Assembly: GCF_900103445.1 (NCBI RefSeq)
Contig: NZ_FNHS01000001.1
Coordinates: 372,001-436,000 of the forward strand
Direction: 5' to 3'
DNA: 64,000 bases
Source: Methylobacterium phyllostachyos
GTDB lineage: Bacteria > Pseudomonadota > Alphaproteobacteria > Rhizobiales > Beijerinckiaceae
In this document: piece after piece, positions 19,586-28,627 of the stretch
Numbering within the stretch: the first letter of the stretch is position 1
Layout of the letters: every line of letters starts with the position of its first letter
Program-made: the position numbers and the translations under genes
Notes under the pieces: generated by a model
The model's input: only the letters and a program-made list of their open reading frames with translations
Told to the model about the DNA's origin: nothing
Databases searched by the model: none

Positions 19586-20665
19586 TCATTCCACGGCCCA
19601 GGGCAGCGTCTCGTCCCCGCGGAAGACCACCACCGCGGTATCCTCGACCGCCACCGCCTCGGCGATGCGGCTCTCCCGCCGCTCCAGGGTCACGGTTCCG
19701 GCATTGGGCTCCAGCCCGTGGAACCGCGCGCCGTTGAGCGACGCGAAGGCCTCGAACCGGCCCAGCGCCCCCTCCTCGTCGAAGACCTGCACGTAGGTCT
19801 GGAGCGCGGAGGGCCCGCAGAACACGCCGGCGCAGCCGCAGGACGCTTCCTTGGCGCCGCGGACATGCGGGGCCGTGTCGGTGCCGAGATAGAAGCAGGC
19901 CTCGCCCGAGGTTGCGGCCTTGCGCAACGCCAGACGGTGCCGTTCGCGCTTGGCCACCGGCAGGCAGTAGAGGTGCGGGCGCAGGCCCCCCTGGAAAATG
20001 TGGGTCCGGTTGATCACGAGGTGGTGCGGCGTGATCGTGGCCGCGCACCGGCTCCGGTTCTCGCGGACCACGTCGAGGATCTCCGCCGTTGTGGCGTGCT
20101 CCACCGTGACCTTCAGCCCCTGGTGGCGACCGAGCAGCGGAATCAGGCTGCCCTCCATGAAGGCGGCCTCCCGGTCGAAGATGTCGATTTCCGGGTCGGT
20201 CGCCTCGCCGTGGATCAGCAGCGGCATGCCGATCCGCTCCATGCGCTCCAGCACGGGGCCCAGACCAATCAGATCGGTGACGCCGGCATGCGAGTTCGTG
20301 GTCGCGCCGGCCGGATAGAGCTTGGCGGCGACCCAGACCTTTTCCGCGAATCCGCGCTCGATCTCGTCCGGATCGGTATCGTCCCGCAGGTAGCAGGTCA
20401 TCAGCGGGGTGAAGTCCATGCCGGCGGGCAGCGCGGCGAGGATGCGCTCGCGATAAGCCTGCGCGGCCGCCACCGTGGTCACCGGCGGCACGAGGTTCGG
20501 CATGATGATGCCTCGGGCGAACTGCGCCGCCGTGTAGGGCAGCACCGCCTTCAGCATCGCGCCGTCGCGCAGGTGGATGTGCCAGTCGTCCGGCCGGCGG
20601 ATCGTGATCCGGTCGACCGGCTTCGCCTCGTGGCGCTCGGCGGGGAAGAGGTCGGCGACGCTCAT
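19586..20665 (-). CDS. pyrC: Dihydroorotase (PyrC, class II)
   Basis: Zinc enzyme that cyclises carbamoyl-aspartate to dihydroorotate in pyrimidine synthesis. 359 residues from ATG 20665. Metal ligands are H29 and H31 in DDWHIHLRDG, the carboxylated lysine in AAKLYPAGATTNS, histidines in LLIHGE and TVEHATT, and the catalytic aspartate in LGTDTAPH. This is the class II (E. coli-like) form. It follows pyrE by 11 bases, so the two are an operon. Confidence 0.95.
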   Translation of the reverse strand: MSVADLFPAERHEAKPVDRITIRRPDDWHIHLRDGAMLKAVLPYTAAQFARGIIMPNLVPPVTTVAAAQAYRERILAALPAGMDFTPLMTCYLRDDTDPDEIERGFAEKVWVAAKLYPAGATTNSHAGVTDLIGLGPVLERMERIGMPLLIHGEATDPEIDIFDREAAFMEGSLIPLLGRHQGLKVTVEHATTAEILDVVRENRSRCAATITPHHLVINRTHIFQGGLRPHLYCLPVAKRERHRLALRKAATSGEACFYLGTDTAPHVRGAKEASCGCAGVFCGPSALQTYVQVFDEEGALGRFEAFASLNGARFHGLEPNAGTVTLERRESRIAEAVAVEDTAVVVFRGDETLPWAVE

Positions 20666-20676
20666 CGCGAAACCTC

Positions 20677-21378
20677 TCAGGCCTGGCCGAAGGCGGAGAT
20701 GCCGCCATGTGCCGCCGACCATTCCGCCGGGGCATTGAGGAAGCGTTCGACCTCTTCCAGCGTCTTCGGATCGAAAGTGCCCATCTCCTTGGCGACTGCG
20801 AGCACGTCCCACCACGTGGTAAGGTAGTGGAGCTTGATGCCGATCTCCTGCATCAGCGCGGCGCTGTCGGGGAAGATGTCGTAGTAGAACAGCACGAAGC
20901 AGTGATCGACCTGGGCGCCGGAATCGCGCAGGGCCTTGCAGAAGTTGACCTTGCTGCGCCCGTCGGTGGCGAGATCCTCGACCAGCAGGGTCCGGGCGCC
21001 CTCGACGATCTCGCCCTCGATCTGCGCGTTGCGGCCAAACCCCTTGGGCTTCTTCCGGATGTACTGCATCGGCAGCATCATCCGGTCGGCGATCCAGGCG
21101 GCGAAGGGGATGCCGGCGGTCTCGCCGCCCGCGATGTGGGTGAGCTTCTCGTAGCCGATCTCGCGCACGATGGTGGCGGTGGCGAAATCCATCAGCGTCG
21201 AACGCAAGCGCGGAAACGAGATGATCTTCCGGCTGTCGGTGTAGACCGGGCTCGCCCAGCCGGAGGTGAACTTGAACGGCTCATCCTTGTAGAAGAGGAC
21301 TGCGCCAATTTCCAAAAACATCTTGGCCGCCTCGCGGGCGATGACTTGCCGATCGAGGGGCAGGAAGGGGCTGGTCAT
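20677..21378 (-). CDS. pyrE: Orotate phosphoribosyltransferase
   Basis: Makes orotidine 5'-phosphate from orotate and PRPP. 233 residues from ATG 21378. The PRPP motif [14 protein letters not shown] and the substrate loop [14 protein letters not shown] are present; the sequence is the longer alphaproteobacterial type. First gene of pyrE-pyrC. The gap to aroQ upstream (142 bases) probably contains its promoter. Confidence 0.95.
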   Translation of the reverse strand: MTSPFLPLDRQVIAREAAKMFLEIGAVLFYKDEPFKFTSGWASPVYTDSRKIISFPRLRSTLMDFATATIVREIGYEKLTHIAGGETAGIPFAAWIADRMMLPMQYIRKKPKGFGRNAQIEGEIVEGARTLLVEDLATDGRSKVNFCKALRDSGAQVDHCFVLFYYDIFPDSAALMQEIGIKLHYLTTWWDVLAVAKEMGTFDPKTLEEVERFLNAPAEWSAAHGGISAFGQA

Positions 21379-21520
21379 GCGGCGTGCGCGCTCCGCTGGA
21401 GCGCTCGCCGAGGCCCTGGAGACCAGTCCGGCCGGGACGAGCGCGTGGAAATAGGGCCTGACCGCCCTCCTCCGCCCTGTCTTCGCCAGCGTCAACCCTG
21501 CGCGGTGCGCTATCCGCGCT

Positions 21521-21970
21521 TCACGCCGTCTGGCCGGCCCGCAGATGCGCGAGGTGGCGGATGGCCAGGGCATAGCCGTGCGTACCGAAGCCCGCCAGCA
21601 CGGCCGTGGCGGCGAGCGACACGTAGGAGTGGTGGCGAAAAGCCTCGCGCCGGTGGACGTTCGAGATGTGGCACTCGATCACCGGCACCTCGCAGGTGTT
21701 GAGCGCGTCGAGGATCGCCACGGAGGTGTGGGTGTAGGCGCCCGCGTTGATCACGATGCCGGCCGAGCCGACCCGAAACTCATGGATCGCGTCGATCAGC
21801 GCGTGCTCGGCGTTGCTCTGGCGGAAATCCACCCCCAGCCCGAAGCCCGCGGCGGTCTCGCGGCACAGGGCCTCGACGTCGGCCAGCGTCTCGCGCCCGT
21901 AGATCTCCGGCTGGCGCTTGCCCAGCAGGTTCAGGTTCGGCCCGTTCAGGACCAGGACGGTGTCGTTCAT
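21521..21970 (-). CDS. aroQ: 3-Dehydroquinate dehydratase, type II
   Basis: Third step of the shikimate pathway. 149 residues from ATG 21970, normal for the type II dodecamer. N-terminal [21 protein letters not shown] includes the lid-loop arginine and catalytic tyrosine. The catalytic histidine is in [14 protein letters not shown], and [10 protein letters not shown] is conserved. Divergent from the beta-keto acid cleavage gene. Confidence 0.96.
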   Translation of the reverse strand: MNDTVLVLNGPNLNLLGKRQPEIYGRETLADVEALCRETAAGFGLGVDFRQSNAEHALIDAIHEFRVGSAGIVINAGAYTHTSVAILDALNTCEVPVIECHISNVHRREAFRHHSYVSLAATAVLAGFGTHGYALAIRHLAHLRAGQTA

Positions 21971-22143
21971 CGTGTGCCTCGCGGCCGAAGAGGTGCGGCA
22001 AGCGCCGGCAAGACACAAGGGCAGGCTGTCATCCGATCGGAGATGTCCCGGATACGGACCTGCCGCCCGCACCCGCCGGTTCAGATCTATGACCCGCGGC
22101 GCTATCCCGGACGGCGCGAGGGGATGAGACAGGAGGAAGACGG

Positions 22144-22986
22144 ATGGCAGCATCCCGGAGCGATGCACCCGTGGTGATCGCGGTGGCGATCACAGGCTCG
22201 GTGCCGCGCAAGAAGGACAACCCGGCCGTGCCGGTCACGGTGACCGAGCAGATCGAATCCACGCAGCAGGCCTTCGAGGCCGGCGCCACGCTCTGCCACA
22301 TCCACGTGCGCAACGACGACGAGTCGCCCTCCTCAGATCCGGACAAGTTTGCGGCGGTGCAGGAAGGCCTGAGGAAGCACTGCCCGGGGATGATCGTGCA
22401 GTTCTCCACCGGCGGGCGCGGGCGAGACCCGGCCGCCCGCGGCCTGTCGCTCAAGCACCGGCCCGACATGGCCTCCCTGTCCACCGGCTCGGTGAACTTC
22501 CCCACGATCGTCTACGAGAACGCCGCGAGCCTCGTGACCGACCTCGCGAGCCAGATGAAGGCGTACGGCGTCCGGCCCGAGATTGAGATCTTCGACCTCT
22601 CGCACCTGCACGGCGCCAAGCGGCTGGTGGAGGCCGGCCTGATCGACGCGCAGCCCCACGTGCAGTTCGTGTTGGGCGTCCAGAACGCGATGCCGGCCGA
22701 GGAGCACCTGCTCGACATCCTGCTCACCGAGACCCGCCGGATCCTGCCGGAGGCAACCTGGACGGCCGCCGGGATCGGCCGCAATCAAGCAGTGGTGATG
22801 GAGTGGGCGCTCGCACGCGGTGCCGACGCGGTCCGCACCGGCCTGGAAGACAATATCCGCGTCACGAAGGACCGGCTGGCCTCAAGCAATGCCGAGTTGG
22901 TCGGGCTGGCGGCCGAGGCCGTCGCCCGGCATGGACGTCGGGTCGCCACGCCCGCCGAGGCCCGCGCCGCGCTCAGGCTTGCCTGA
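22144..22986 (+). CDS. Beta-keto acid cleavage enzyme (BKACE, DUF849)
   Basis: 280 residues of the BKACE family, which condense a beta-keto acid with acetyl-CoA and split it to acetoacetate plus a CoA ester; the founding member is Kce of lysine fermentation. Zinc ligands H52 and H54 in CHIHVRNDD and the family segments [19 protein letters not shown] and VRTGLEDNI are visible. The actual substrate varies widely in this family (carnitine, lysine and other pathways). No neighbouring catabolic gene tells which applies. Confidence 0.85.
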   Translation: MAASRSDAPVVIAVAITGSVPRKKDNPAVPVTVTEQIESTQQAFEAGATLCHIHVRNDDESPSSDPDKFAAVQEGLRKHCPGMIVQFSTGGRGRDPAARGLSLKHRPDMASLSTGSVNFPTIVYENAASLVTDLASQMKAYGVRPEIEIFDLSHLHGAKRLVEAGLIDAQPHVQFVLGVQNAMPAEEHLLDILLTETRRILPEATWTAAGIGRNQAVVMEWALARGADAVRTGLEDNIRVTKDRLASSNAELVGLAAEAVARHGRRVATPAEARAALRLA

Positions 22987-23030
22987 GCCACCTTCTCACG
23001 CGCGGGCCGGCGTGCTAACGCTCCGCCCGC

Positions 23031-23104
23031 GCGGGTGTAGCTCAATGGTAGAGCAGCAGCCTTCCAAGCTGAATACCCGGGTTCGATTCCCGGTACCCGC
23101 TCCA
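23031..23104 (+). tRNA. tRNA-Gly (anticodon UCC)
   Basis: Complete cloverleaf: 7-bp acceptor stem GCGGGTG/CACCCGC-type pairing with encoded CCA at 23102-23104, D arm GCTC-AATGGT-AGAGC, anticodon loop CTTCCAA with anticodon TCC, and T arm with GGTTCGATTCC. It decodes GGA/GGG. A likely attachment site: accessory genes begin directly after it. Confidence 0.97.
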
Positions 23105-23111
23105 CCGTTTC

Positions 23112-23160
23112 AAGGCCGGAAAGCGTCCTCGCGACAGAGGCTTAGCTCTCCGGCCTTTTT
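23112..23160 (+). terminator. Terminator after tRNA-Gly
   Basis: AAGGCCGGA (23112-23120) pairs perfectly with TCCGGCCTT (23149-23157) across a 28-base loop, followed by further T residues to 23160. The loop is long for an intrinsic terminator, but stem and T-run fit. Confidence 0.6.
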
Positions 23161-23185
23161 CATGCCCAGCGTTGGGCCGTCTTAG

Positions 23186-23205
23186 TGATACCAGCCTGAT
23201 ACCAG
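23186..23205. repeat. Direct repeat TGATACCAG x2 near the tRNA end
   Basis: Two identical 9-mers (23186-23194 and 23197-23205) with an 11-base period. They lie about 80 bases after the tRNA 3' end. Short direct repeats like this next to a tRNA are compatible with integrase arm-binding sites, although no integrase is visible. Confidence 0.45.
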
Positions 23206-23306
23206 TTTAGAGGCGGATTACCCGTCCCCTCACGGTCCGGGGGATTCGGTTGCGATTCCGCTGCTGAGGGATGCCGCGCGGCCGACTGGCATCCGCGGAA
23301 CCGAGC

Positions 23307-24026
23307 TTAGAGCGGGACCGCAAGCTTTCGCGCCCATCGTGCCCGCCACGTTCCGCGACGCCATAAGATGGCTTGGACGCGGAGACGAATGATGCCGGAC
23401 AGAGCCGGGAGGGCGCGCTCCAAGGCAGTAAGCGCGTCTTCGTTGCCAACCGAAGCTGCGTCGACCATCAAGTTCCGCTCTGCCGAGCTTAGCTCGCTCC
23501 ACGTCTTCTCGATGACGTCGCGTGCCTTCGTGGGAGCGGGTGGACGTTCAACACGCCCGAGAACGCGTTCAAGCAGAGTCTCGGCGGCACTCCAGTCCAT
23601 ATGGAGGAGATCCGCGAGTGGGTCTTCCCTCCGGCTGTCCAACGCAAGCCATTCGAGGACCTTAGGATCGAGAGGCGTGCGATCTTTGTATTCTTCGGGA
23701 TACCATGCCTCGGACAGCCTATGGCCGACAGGGGTGTCCGAGAGTAACGTCCAAAGATTATGCCGATGGGCGTCGCCCCAATCTGCAGCTTCGATGTTGC
23801 CGCCGCGCTCCAGCATCGACGAGCAAGCAACGAACAACCACCCGAACCCCATCTCCTGCCGGCGCTTCCAGTCCAGGCTCATAACAAGAGCCTCGATGTT
23901 GCCTTCGGCACTCGTCATGCAGTTGATGATCCTGTCTTGGTCTGCAATCGATAGATCCGTCCAGTCTTTGCGACCGACGTACATCTCGTAGTCTGTCGCG
24001 TAGCTAACGAACTCGCGCGTCACCAT
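23307..24026 (-). CDS. Hypothetical protein, accessory region
   Basis: 239 residues from ATG 24026, chosen because GGGACGAAAGGGG lies just upstream; starts at 24065 (ATG) and 24071 (GTG) are also in frame. Composition is that of a soluble, mostly helical protein with many Trp and Glu residues (MEMY, LDWKRRQEMGFGWLFVACSS). No motif I recognise, no signal peptide, no membrane segment. First gene after the tRNA, reading toward it. Confidence 0.65.
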   Translation of the reverse strand: MVTREFVSYATDYEMYVGRKDWTDLSIADQDRIINCMTSAEGNIEALVMSLDWKRRQEMGFGWLFVACSSMLERGGNIEAADWGDAHRHNLWTLLSDTPVGHRLSEAWYPEEYKDRTPLDPKVLEWLALDSRREDPLADLLHMDWSAAETLLERVLGRVERPPAPTKARDVIEKTWSELSSAERNLMVDAASVGNEDALTALERALPALSGIIRLRVQAILWRRGTWRARWARKLAVPL

Positions 24027-24112
24027 GAGCACAGGCCCCTTTCGTCCCCGCCTGACCCGTATCATGGGCACGCTGATTGACCGAGCGCCTGACGACCGGC
24101 AGTTCTGATGAC

Positions 24113-24340
24113 ATGACGGCCCTCACCGACCTCGTGGCCGCGATGCAGGCCCGCGAGGCCGCCCGGGCGGCGCGGGGCGAGCCCCCGGCCTACATCGTAG
24201 AGGCTGACGCGACCGGCACGCCCGTCACCTGGTGTCTGCCCGCGCACGGCACAGTCCGTCGCTATCCAGACGGCCGGTGCGTGCGCCTCCGCGATGGCGC
24301 AGAGCTTTCGACGACGGGGTGGGGCCACCCCGTCCGTTAA
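24113..24340 (+). CDS. Small hypothetical protein
   Basis: 75 residues from ATG 24113 (a TTG at 24077 is also in frame). Ala/Arg-rich N-terminal helix (LVAAMQAREAARAARG) then a short strand-rich tail. It overlaps the end of the convergent next gene by 4 bases. No recognisable family; a weak call based on coherent composition. Confidence 0.45.
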   Translation: MTALTDLVAAMQAREAARAARGEPPAYIVEADATGTPVTWCLPAHGTVRRYPDGRCVRLRDGAELSTTGWGHPVR

Positions 24341-24894
24341 AGGTCCTTCAAGGCCTCGACATCCTCAAGCGTCAAGTTGAGCTCCCTGCGCAACATGGAC
24401 TGCTCGGCGCGGATGGCCTCCTCGCCCAGCGGCTTGGCAAGCGGCGTGACAAGCCAACTCCATAGGGTTTCTCGGTGCCTGACGGTCACTGCCCTCACGC
24501 CACCGTCCTGCAGAAGCACGAGCCTCTGTTTCTGGCTCATCGTCACTCGTCCGGGCTTCCCCCCGCGAGATTCGATGAATGGCCCACCATACGGGAGGGG
24601 CGAATCCTCAGACAGGAGGACCGGCACTGGGTCGGCGCGGCGCCAGACCTGAACGACCGTCGCGAAATGATGTCCCCGATGCCGGACTTTCCAGGCCTCG
24701 TAGATGCGCCGCTCCAGTTCCTCGCGAGCCCAGTCGGTCACTGGCGCGCGTTGCCAATGCCGGTCGGCTTCCAGCTCGATGCGCGTCGTGAAGCGCCAAC
24801 TTTCGACCCTGATCCTGTACTGCCGGAGTTCGTCCGTCGCATGGGACGATGGCACCGGCAGTGAGAGGATGTCGCGCGGGAGCCAAATCGGCAT
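24337..24894 (-). CDS. Hypothetical protein
   Basis: 185 residues, soluble, with a basic centre (KVRHRGHHFATVVQVWRR) and an acidic C-terminal helix (LTLEDVEALKDL). No known domain recognised. Six bases separate it from the upstream gene on the same strand (24901-25392), so they likely form an operon. Confidence 0.6.
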   Translation of the reverse strand: MPIWLPRDILSLPVPSSHATDELRQYRIRVESWRFTTRIELEADRHWQRAPVTDWAREELERRIYEAWKVRHRGHHFATVVQVWRRADPVPVLLSEDSPLPYGGPFIESRGGKPGRVTMSQKQRLVLLQDGGVRAVTVRHRETLWSWLVTPLAKPLGEEAIRAEQSMLRRELNLTLEDVEALKDL

Positions 24895-24900
24895 GCGGAC

Positions 24901-25392
24901 TTAGCGCTCCCCGCCCATCTCTGCGTCGAGCCCCCCCGCGGCGCGGCGCGAGATGTTTGCCGAATTGACGTTCATGCCGGCGCTGAGGCCGACCAACGCC
25001 GACTTCAGGAGCGGCGAGACCAACGCGGCCGGGTGGTCCGCCTCGTCCTCCTCGATGAGCTCCTCGATCCAGTCTGGGTCGAGCTCCAGGCCGGCGAAGC
25101 GGCGGACGGCAGCGCAGAACTTCTTCGCCCCCCCGTGGTCCCGGACCTTGGCCCGCAGGATCGGGATGATCTCCTCGTCGGGCATGTCGTGCATCACCTG
25201 CACGCTCTGCCGCAGCATGTAGAGGTGCCGGTAGACGAGTTCGAGCGTGTGCTCCGCGGCCTCCCGTTCGTAGATGTCGAACTCGGAGCGGAGGGCGTCG
25301 TCGGCCGCGGCCTGCCGCGCCTTGACCTTCCCGATGCGCTCCAGGAAGTCAGTCGTCTGGAATGTAGCGTCGCCGTCTCTCAACATGTGCAT
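24901..25392 (-). CDS. Hypothetical helical protein
   Basis: 163 residues with long charged helices (LERIGKVKARQAAADDALRS, then EAAEHTLELVYRHLYMLRQS) and an acidic patch DWIEELIEEDEADHP; probably a coiled or helical-bundle protein. An in-frame second ATG at 25386 is possible. No family recognised. First of a two-gene operon. Confidence 0.6.
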   Translation of the reverse strand: MHMLRDGDATFQTTDFLERIGKVKARQAAADDALRSEFDIYEREAAEHTLELVYRHLYMLRQSVQVMHDMPDEEIIPILRAKVRDHGGAKKFCAAVRRFAGLELDPDWIEELIEEDEADHPAALVSPLLKSALVGLSAGMNVNSANISRRAAGGLDAEMGGER

Positions 25393-25609
25393 CCTCCGTC
25401 AATGGAGGGCACCCTGGACGGGCCAAGTTACCTGAAACCGAATCACCGGCGGCCAAGCTGCGCCTTGGTTCGCCCCGGCTGACCGGGTTCGCTAAAATGC
25501 CACGGACCCTCGCAACGCGGCGTCCGCCACGCCGGCAATCGGGCGCACCGGCTCAACGAATCCCGAACGGTCGCCTGGCAGGATGGCCGCAGGTTGAGCG
25601 AGGGTTCGC

Positions 25610-26002
25610 ATGCACGTCATGGATACGAAGAGCTGGACGTCAGACCAGTGCAAGGAATTCGTCCGGGAGGCGAACGAGACGGTCGAGGATGTGAAGGCGA
25701 CAGGCGAGCCATGGGATGCGTACATCCGCCGGGTCTCGCCCGAGTACGACCTCATCCAGGTCGTGTGGCCCGACAAGCGAGGCCGCGGCGGATGCAGCTT
25801 CGGCGTGGTGAAGGGGCTCGGGCTGCTGATGCTAATCGGCCAAGGGACGAAGCCCGTCACCCTCAGGAAGCTGCGATTCCGGCTGCGCGACTACGACACG
25901 GCCTACATGACATGGGCGATGTACGGCGATGGTCGGTCCAAGCATCCCGACGCTGTCGAGTTGGTGGACGCCGCGGCCAAGGGCGCGCCCCGCTCCGCGT
26001 AG
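25610..26002 (+). CDS. Hypothetical protein
   Basis: 130 residues, with acidic helical N-terminus (TSDQCKEFVREANETVEDV) followed by a strand-rich core (YDLIQVVWPDKRGRGGCSFG). No signal peptide or membrane segment. Isolated on the + strand among minus-strand genes; the opposite-strand reading has worse composition. No family recognised. Confidence 0.55.
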   Translation: MHVMDTKSWTSDQCKEFVREANETVEDVKATGEPWDAYIRRVSPEYDLIQVVWPDKRGRGGCSFGVVKGLGLLMLIGQGTKPVTLRKLRFRLRDYDTAYMTWAMYGDGRSKHPDAVELVDAAAKGAPRSA

Positions 26003-26114
26003 GCCCGCATCAGGTCGTCGTAGCTCCGGACGCCCCGGCGCCACACGACGGCCTCCCGCATCCCGGCGGGGAACCTCGGCGCCGCGACGCGGACCATCCC
26101 GGCCGGCTGCCGGT

Positions 26115-26423
26115 TCACCCCTCGCATGGGGGTATCGTCGGCGGCTCGGCGAATTGACCATTTACCTTCCGCAGGGCGGCTGGCCAGTAGGACACCCGCA
26201 CGACGGGGCTGTCCGGACGGAGGTTCTCCATTAGCGTTGCGAGGTAAGGCGTGCGTTGCGCCTTCCAGTTCTGACGCTCGACCCATTCCGCCACAGACAC
26301 ACCCTCGTCGGCCGAGAGCAAGCGGGTGGTCGGCCCGCTCCAGTCGCCCCGCTCCGCGCGAATCCGGGCCGCCCTCGCATCGTCGCGGGCGGTCCAGCCG
26401 AAGGTGGTGAGCGGGCGGGTCAT
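26115..26423 (-). CDS. Small hypothetical protein, last gene of coupled operon
   Basis: 102 residues starting MTRPLTTFGWTARDDARAAR. The ATG at 26423 overlaps the stop of the preceding gene (TGATG), so translation is coupled; this decides the start over a longer open frame. Basic and Trp-containing, with no known motif. Last of a run of eight minus-strand genes beginning at 29065. Confidence 0.6.
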   Translation of the reverse strand: MTRPLTTFGWTARDDARAARIRAERGDWSGPTTRLLSADEGVSVAEWVERQNWKAQRTPYLATLMENLRPDSPVVRVSYWPAALRKVNGQFAEPPTIPPCEG

Positions 26424-26617
26424 CAGTTCAGCGTCCCGACAGGGCCGGCGTACTCGTCCAGTGCGACGGTCTCCCCGCCGGCCGGATGGAGCGCGACGCT
26501 CTCGCACCGAGGGCACCTGATCGCGCCGTCGTGCAGGCGGAGCTCGCCGAAGCGCAGCCGGGTCGAGCACGTGAGGCAGCACCAGGTCTGCGCCATCACG
26601 TCGTCGTCCTCGTTCAT
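26423..26617 (-). CDS. Small zinc-ribbon-like protein
   Basis: 64 residues from ATG 26617. Two CxxC pairs (CCLTC and CPRC) separated by about 18 residues form a zinc-ribbon pattern. It starts on the 4-base ATGA overlap with the upstream gene and ends overlapping the next start. Such small ribbons are common in phage and plasmid operons and may bind nucleic acid or a protein partner. Function unknown. Confidence 0.6.
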   Translation of the reverse strand: MNEDDDVMAQTWCCLTCSTRLRFGELRLHDGAIRCPRCESVALHPAGGETVALDEYAGPVGTLN

Positions 26618-26985
26618 GCCGGTGTCCCTTCTCGCAAGGCAGCCTCGATGGCCTCGGCATGCCGCATCCCGTCGAGCCTCTCTGACTGGCGGGCGCGCCA
26701 CAGTGAGATCATGCCTGCGAGCTTCCTGTTGGCTTCGGCCGGGGAGAGGCGGTTCCGGTTGCCCTGGCCCGTCAGAATGTTGACGGCCTCGTTGGCGTCG
26801 ATGCCGCCCCGCTGCATGAGGCGGATCAGGCCCTGTCCATGGTTCGCCCTAGCCTGCTCCCCGTGGGGAAAGATCATGTCCCACGGGATGCCGATGACGA
26901 CGCTCTCGCAACCTGCGTCCCTGAGCGCGCGGACCGCCTTGGCGTCGATGGATGCCGAATGGATGGGGTAGAGGCTCTCTGTCAT
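26614..26985 (-). CDS. Hypothetical protein of the coupled operon
   Basis: 123 residues from ATG 26985, which overlaps the previous stop (ATGA). Contains ALRDAGCESVVIGIPWDMIFPHG then a helical C-terminal half (SPAEANRKLAGMISLWRARQ) rich in Arg and Gln. No family recognised. Coupled at both ends to its neighbours. Confidence 0.6.
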   Translation of the reverse strand: MTESLYPIHSASIDAKAVRALRDAGCESVVIGIPWDMIFPHGEQARANHGQGLIRLMQRGGIDANEAVNILTGQGNRNRLSPAEANRKLAGMISLWRARQSERLDGMRHAEAIEAALREGTPA

Positions 26986-27323
26986 GCCGAGCTCCTGTCC
27001 TGCCAGTCCGGGTTGACCTCGGCGAGATCGCGCAGCAGGGACCGCCCCTTCGCCGTCGGGGCGACCTGCTCGTAGCAGCGGGCCTGCCGGAACCACGTGC
27101 GGATTCCCCGATGCCCGGCGTTCCACGAAGCCAGGACCTCCTCGTAGACGTCGCCGGAAAGCACCCCGTGGCGGACGCACTCGGCGGCCGTGGCGTGGGA
27201 GCAGTCCTCCTCCATCAGCGCATCGAGCACCCGGTAGACGAGCCGGCGGTCCGCCTCCGGGACGGCGTGCGCCTCGAACACCGGGGCGAGCCGGCTGAGG
27301 GTCAGGGTCTCGCGCTCGGTCAT
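26982..27323 (-). CDS. Hypothetical protein of the coupled operon
   Basis: 113 residues beginning MTERETLTLSRLAPVFEAH. Mostly helical, with a central DALMEEDCSHATAAECVRHG segment and WFRQARCYEQVAPT. Its ATG overlaps the upstream stop and its stop overlaps the downstream ATG, each by 4 bases. No family recognised. Confidence 0.6.
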   Translation of the reverse strand: MTERETLTLSRLAPVFEAHAVPEADRRLVYRVLDALMEEDCSHATAAECVRHGVLSGDVYEEVLASWNAGHRGIRTWFRQARCYEQVAPTAKGRSLLRDLAEVNPDWQDRSSA

Positions 27324-27634
27324 GACGCCCTGCCGTTGAACTGCGCCTGCAGCCGGTCGAGCCCCGCGCTGACATGGCGTCCTAGGTTGAGGAAGGCGAG
27401 CGCGACGGCCTCGCCGGCGGCCGCCCCGTTGCGCGCTGCCCGGGCAGCCGTCACGTCACCGCCGAGCATCGCCGCCCGGCGCCTGACGTCCGCCTCGGTG
27501 AGCTCGGCGAACGCGGCACCAAAGGCCTGCATGCTGGCCGTGCCCGCCATCCTGCGCGCCATGCGGCGGCGGAGGTGGACCGGCACGCCGGTGCGCTGGA
27601 GATCCCGGCGGATGGCGCGTTCCAACCTGGTCAT
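27320..27634 (-). CDS. Small basic hypothetical protein of the coupled operon
   Basis: 104 residues; the N-terminal third is strongly basic (RLERAIRRDLQRTGVPVHLR), the rest Ala-rich helix. Stop overlaps the next ATG (ATGA). Possibly nucleic-acid binding because of its charge, but no motif supports this directly. Confidence 0.55.
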   Translation of the reverse strand: MTRLERAIRRDLQRTGVPVHLRRRMARRMAGTASMQAFGAAFAELTEADVRRRAAMLGGDVTAARAARNGAAAGEAVALAFLNLGRHVSAGLDRLQAQFNGRAS

Positions 27635-27646
27635 GTCGCCCCCCCC

Positions 27647-27940
27647 TCACGCTGCCGCGGTGCCGATCAGCGCGCGGATGTCCCCGGCCAGTTCGGCGCG
27701 CCCTTCGGTGACGCCGGCGTCCCGGCCCGCCCGCTCGCCGGCGGCGAACGCCGACAGCAGGGCGAGGAGGACCTCCCGCGACGGGGCGTCCCCGGCATGG
27801 GCCTTGCCGACCTGGAACAGGCGTCGCCCGCGCTTCACGTCATGGAAGATCCAATAGCGTGGCGAGTGCCACTTCGGGTGGTCCCAGTCGAAGTCGCAGA
27901 CGACCACATCGTCGCCGAGGCGGGCGTAGGGCTCAGCCAT
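27647..27940 (-). CDS. Small hypothetical protein of the coupled operon
   Basis: 97 residues with an aromatic, acidic N-terminal half (VVVCDFDWDHPKWHSPRYW) and an Ala-rich helical tail. Overlaps the end of the 230-residue upstream gene by 8 bases and is 12 bases from the next. No family recognised. Confidence 0.55.
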   Translation of the reverse strand: MAEPYARLGDDVVVCDFDWDHPKWHSPRYWIFHDVKRGRRLFQVGKAHAGDAPSREVLLALLSAFAAGERAGRDAGVTEGRAELAGDIRALIGTAAA

Positions 27941-28625
27941 GGAACGACCCGCAGGCTGGCAGATCCGCGTCGGGGATGCGCTTCCGTGCCCGCGCGGCGG
28001 CCGCCCGGCGCTGCTGCCGGTTCAGACCCTGCTCCCGGAGACCAGCCAGTATCCCCACGAGAGGGGACCGCTCCTCCGCGACAATGTTGAGTTCACACGT
28101 CGTCTCGGTGTGCATGCCGTACTCAGGCAGGCTGACACGTCTCAGAGAGGTATGTTCGCCCGTAACGTCGACCTTACCGTCCGGGCCGTAGACGCTGTCC
28201 TTAAGAGCCTGCCACTTCTCAAGCATCGCGGAGCGGGTCGCCTCGGCTTCGAGTGCAACCTGCTCTTGAGCGACGTCCTGCGCGCTGCGCCCCATGCCGG
28301 CGATGAGCCGGCCGACGAGGGCGTTCCCGAACGCGTGTAAGGTGCGCTCCTCGGCGAGCATCTCCTTGGCAGTCGAAACCGGTGCGGCCTGGAACGCTGC
28401 GGCCTGCTCGGGGGTGGCGACGGACACGGGCAGCCCGCCGAGGCTGGAGCCGCCGAATGCCGGCTCGATCTGCACCCCCTTCTCGCGGGCGCCGGCGAGG
28501 AGCGCCCGATAGGCCGCCATGTCCTCGCAGTAGATGCCTGGCGGGATCGCGCCGGGGAGCGCCTCGAACGTGACAGGGTCGAGGTCGGCGCGGTCGTAGG
28601 CGCGCTTGTACCAGACTGTCGACAT
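27933..28625 (-). CDS. Hypothetical protein of the coupled operon
   Basis: 230 residues, the largest of the operon. Soluble; begins STVWYKRAYDRADLDPVTFE, has a long central helix and ends with a basic coiled segment (LNRQQRRAAAARARKR) resembling nucleic-acid-binding tails of phage proteins. Two bases separate it from the upstream gene. No family recognised. Confidence 0.6.
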   Translation of the reverse strand: MSTVWYKRAYDRADLDPVTFEALPGAIPPGIYCEDMAAYRALLAGAREKGVQIEPAFGGSSLGGLPVSVATPEQAAAFQAAPVSTAKEMLAEERTLHAFGNALVGRLIAGMGRSAQDVAQEQVALEAEATRSAMLEKWQALKDSVYGPDGKVDVTGEHTSLRRVSLPEYGMHTETTCELNIVAEERSPLVGILAGLREQGLNRQQRRAAAARARKRIPDADLPACGSFHG

Positions 28626-28627
28626 GA

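Noticed and set aside
18224..20827. 867-codon + strand frame opposite the amidase and pyrC
   Set aside because: The opposite strand carries complete amidase and dihydroorotase with all catalytic residues; the long open frame follows from codon bias.
25903..26286. A 127-codon minus-strand frame overlapping two other accessory genes
   Set aside because: It overlaps the better-supported coupled gene at 26115-26423 and the + strand gene ending at 26002; composition is worse than both.
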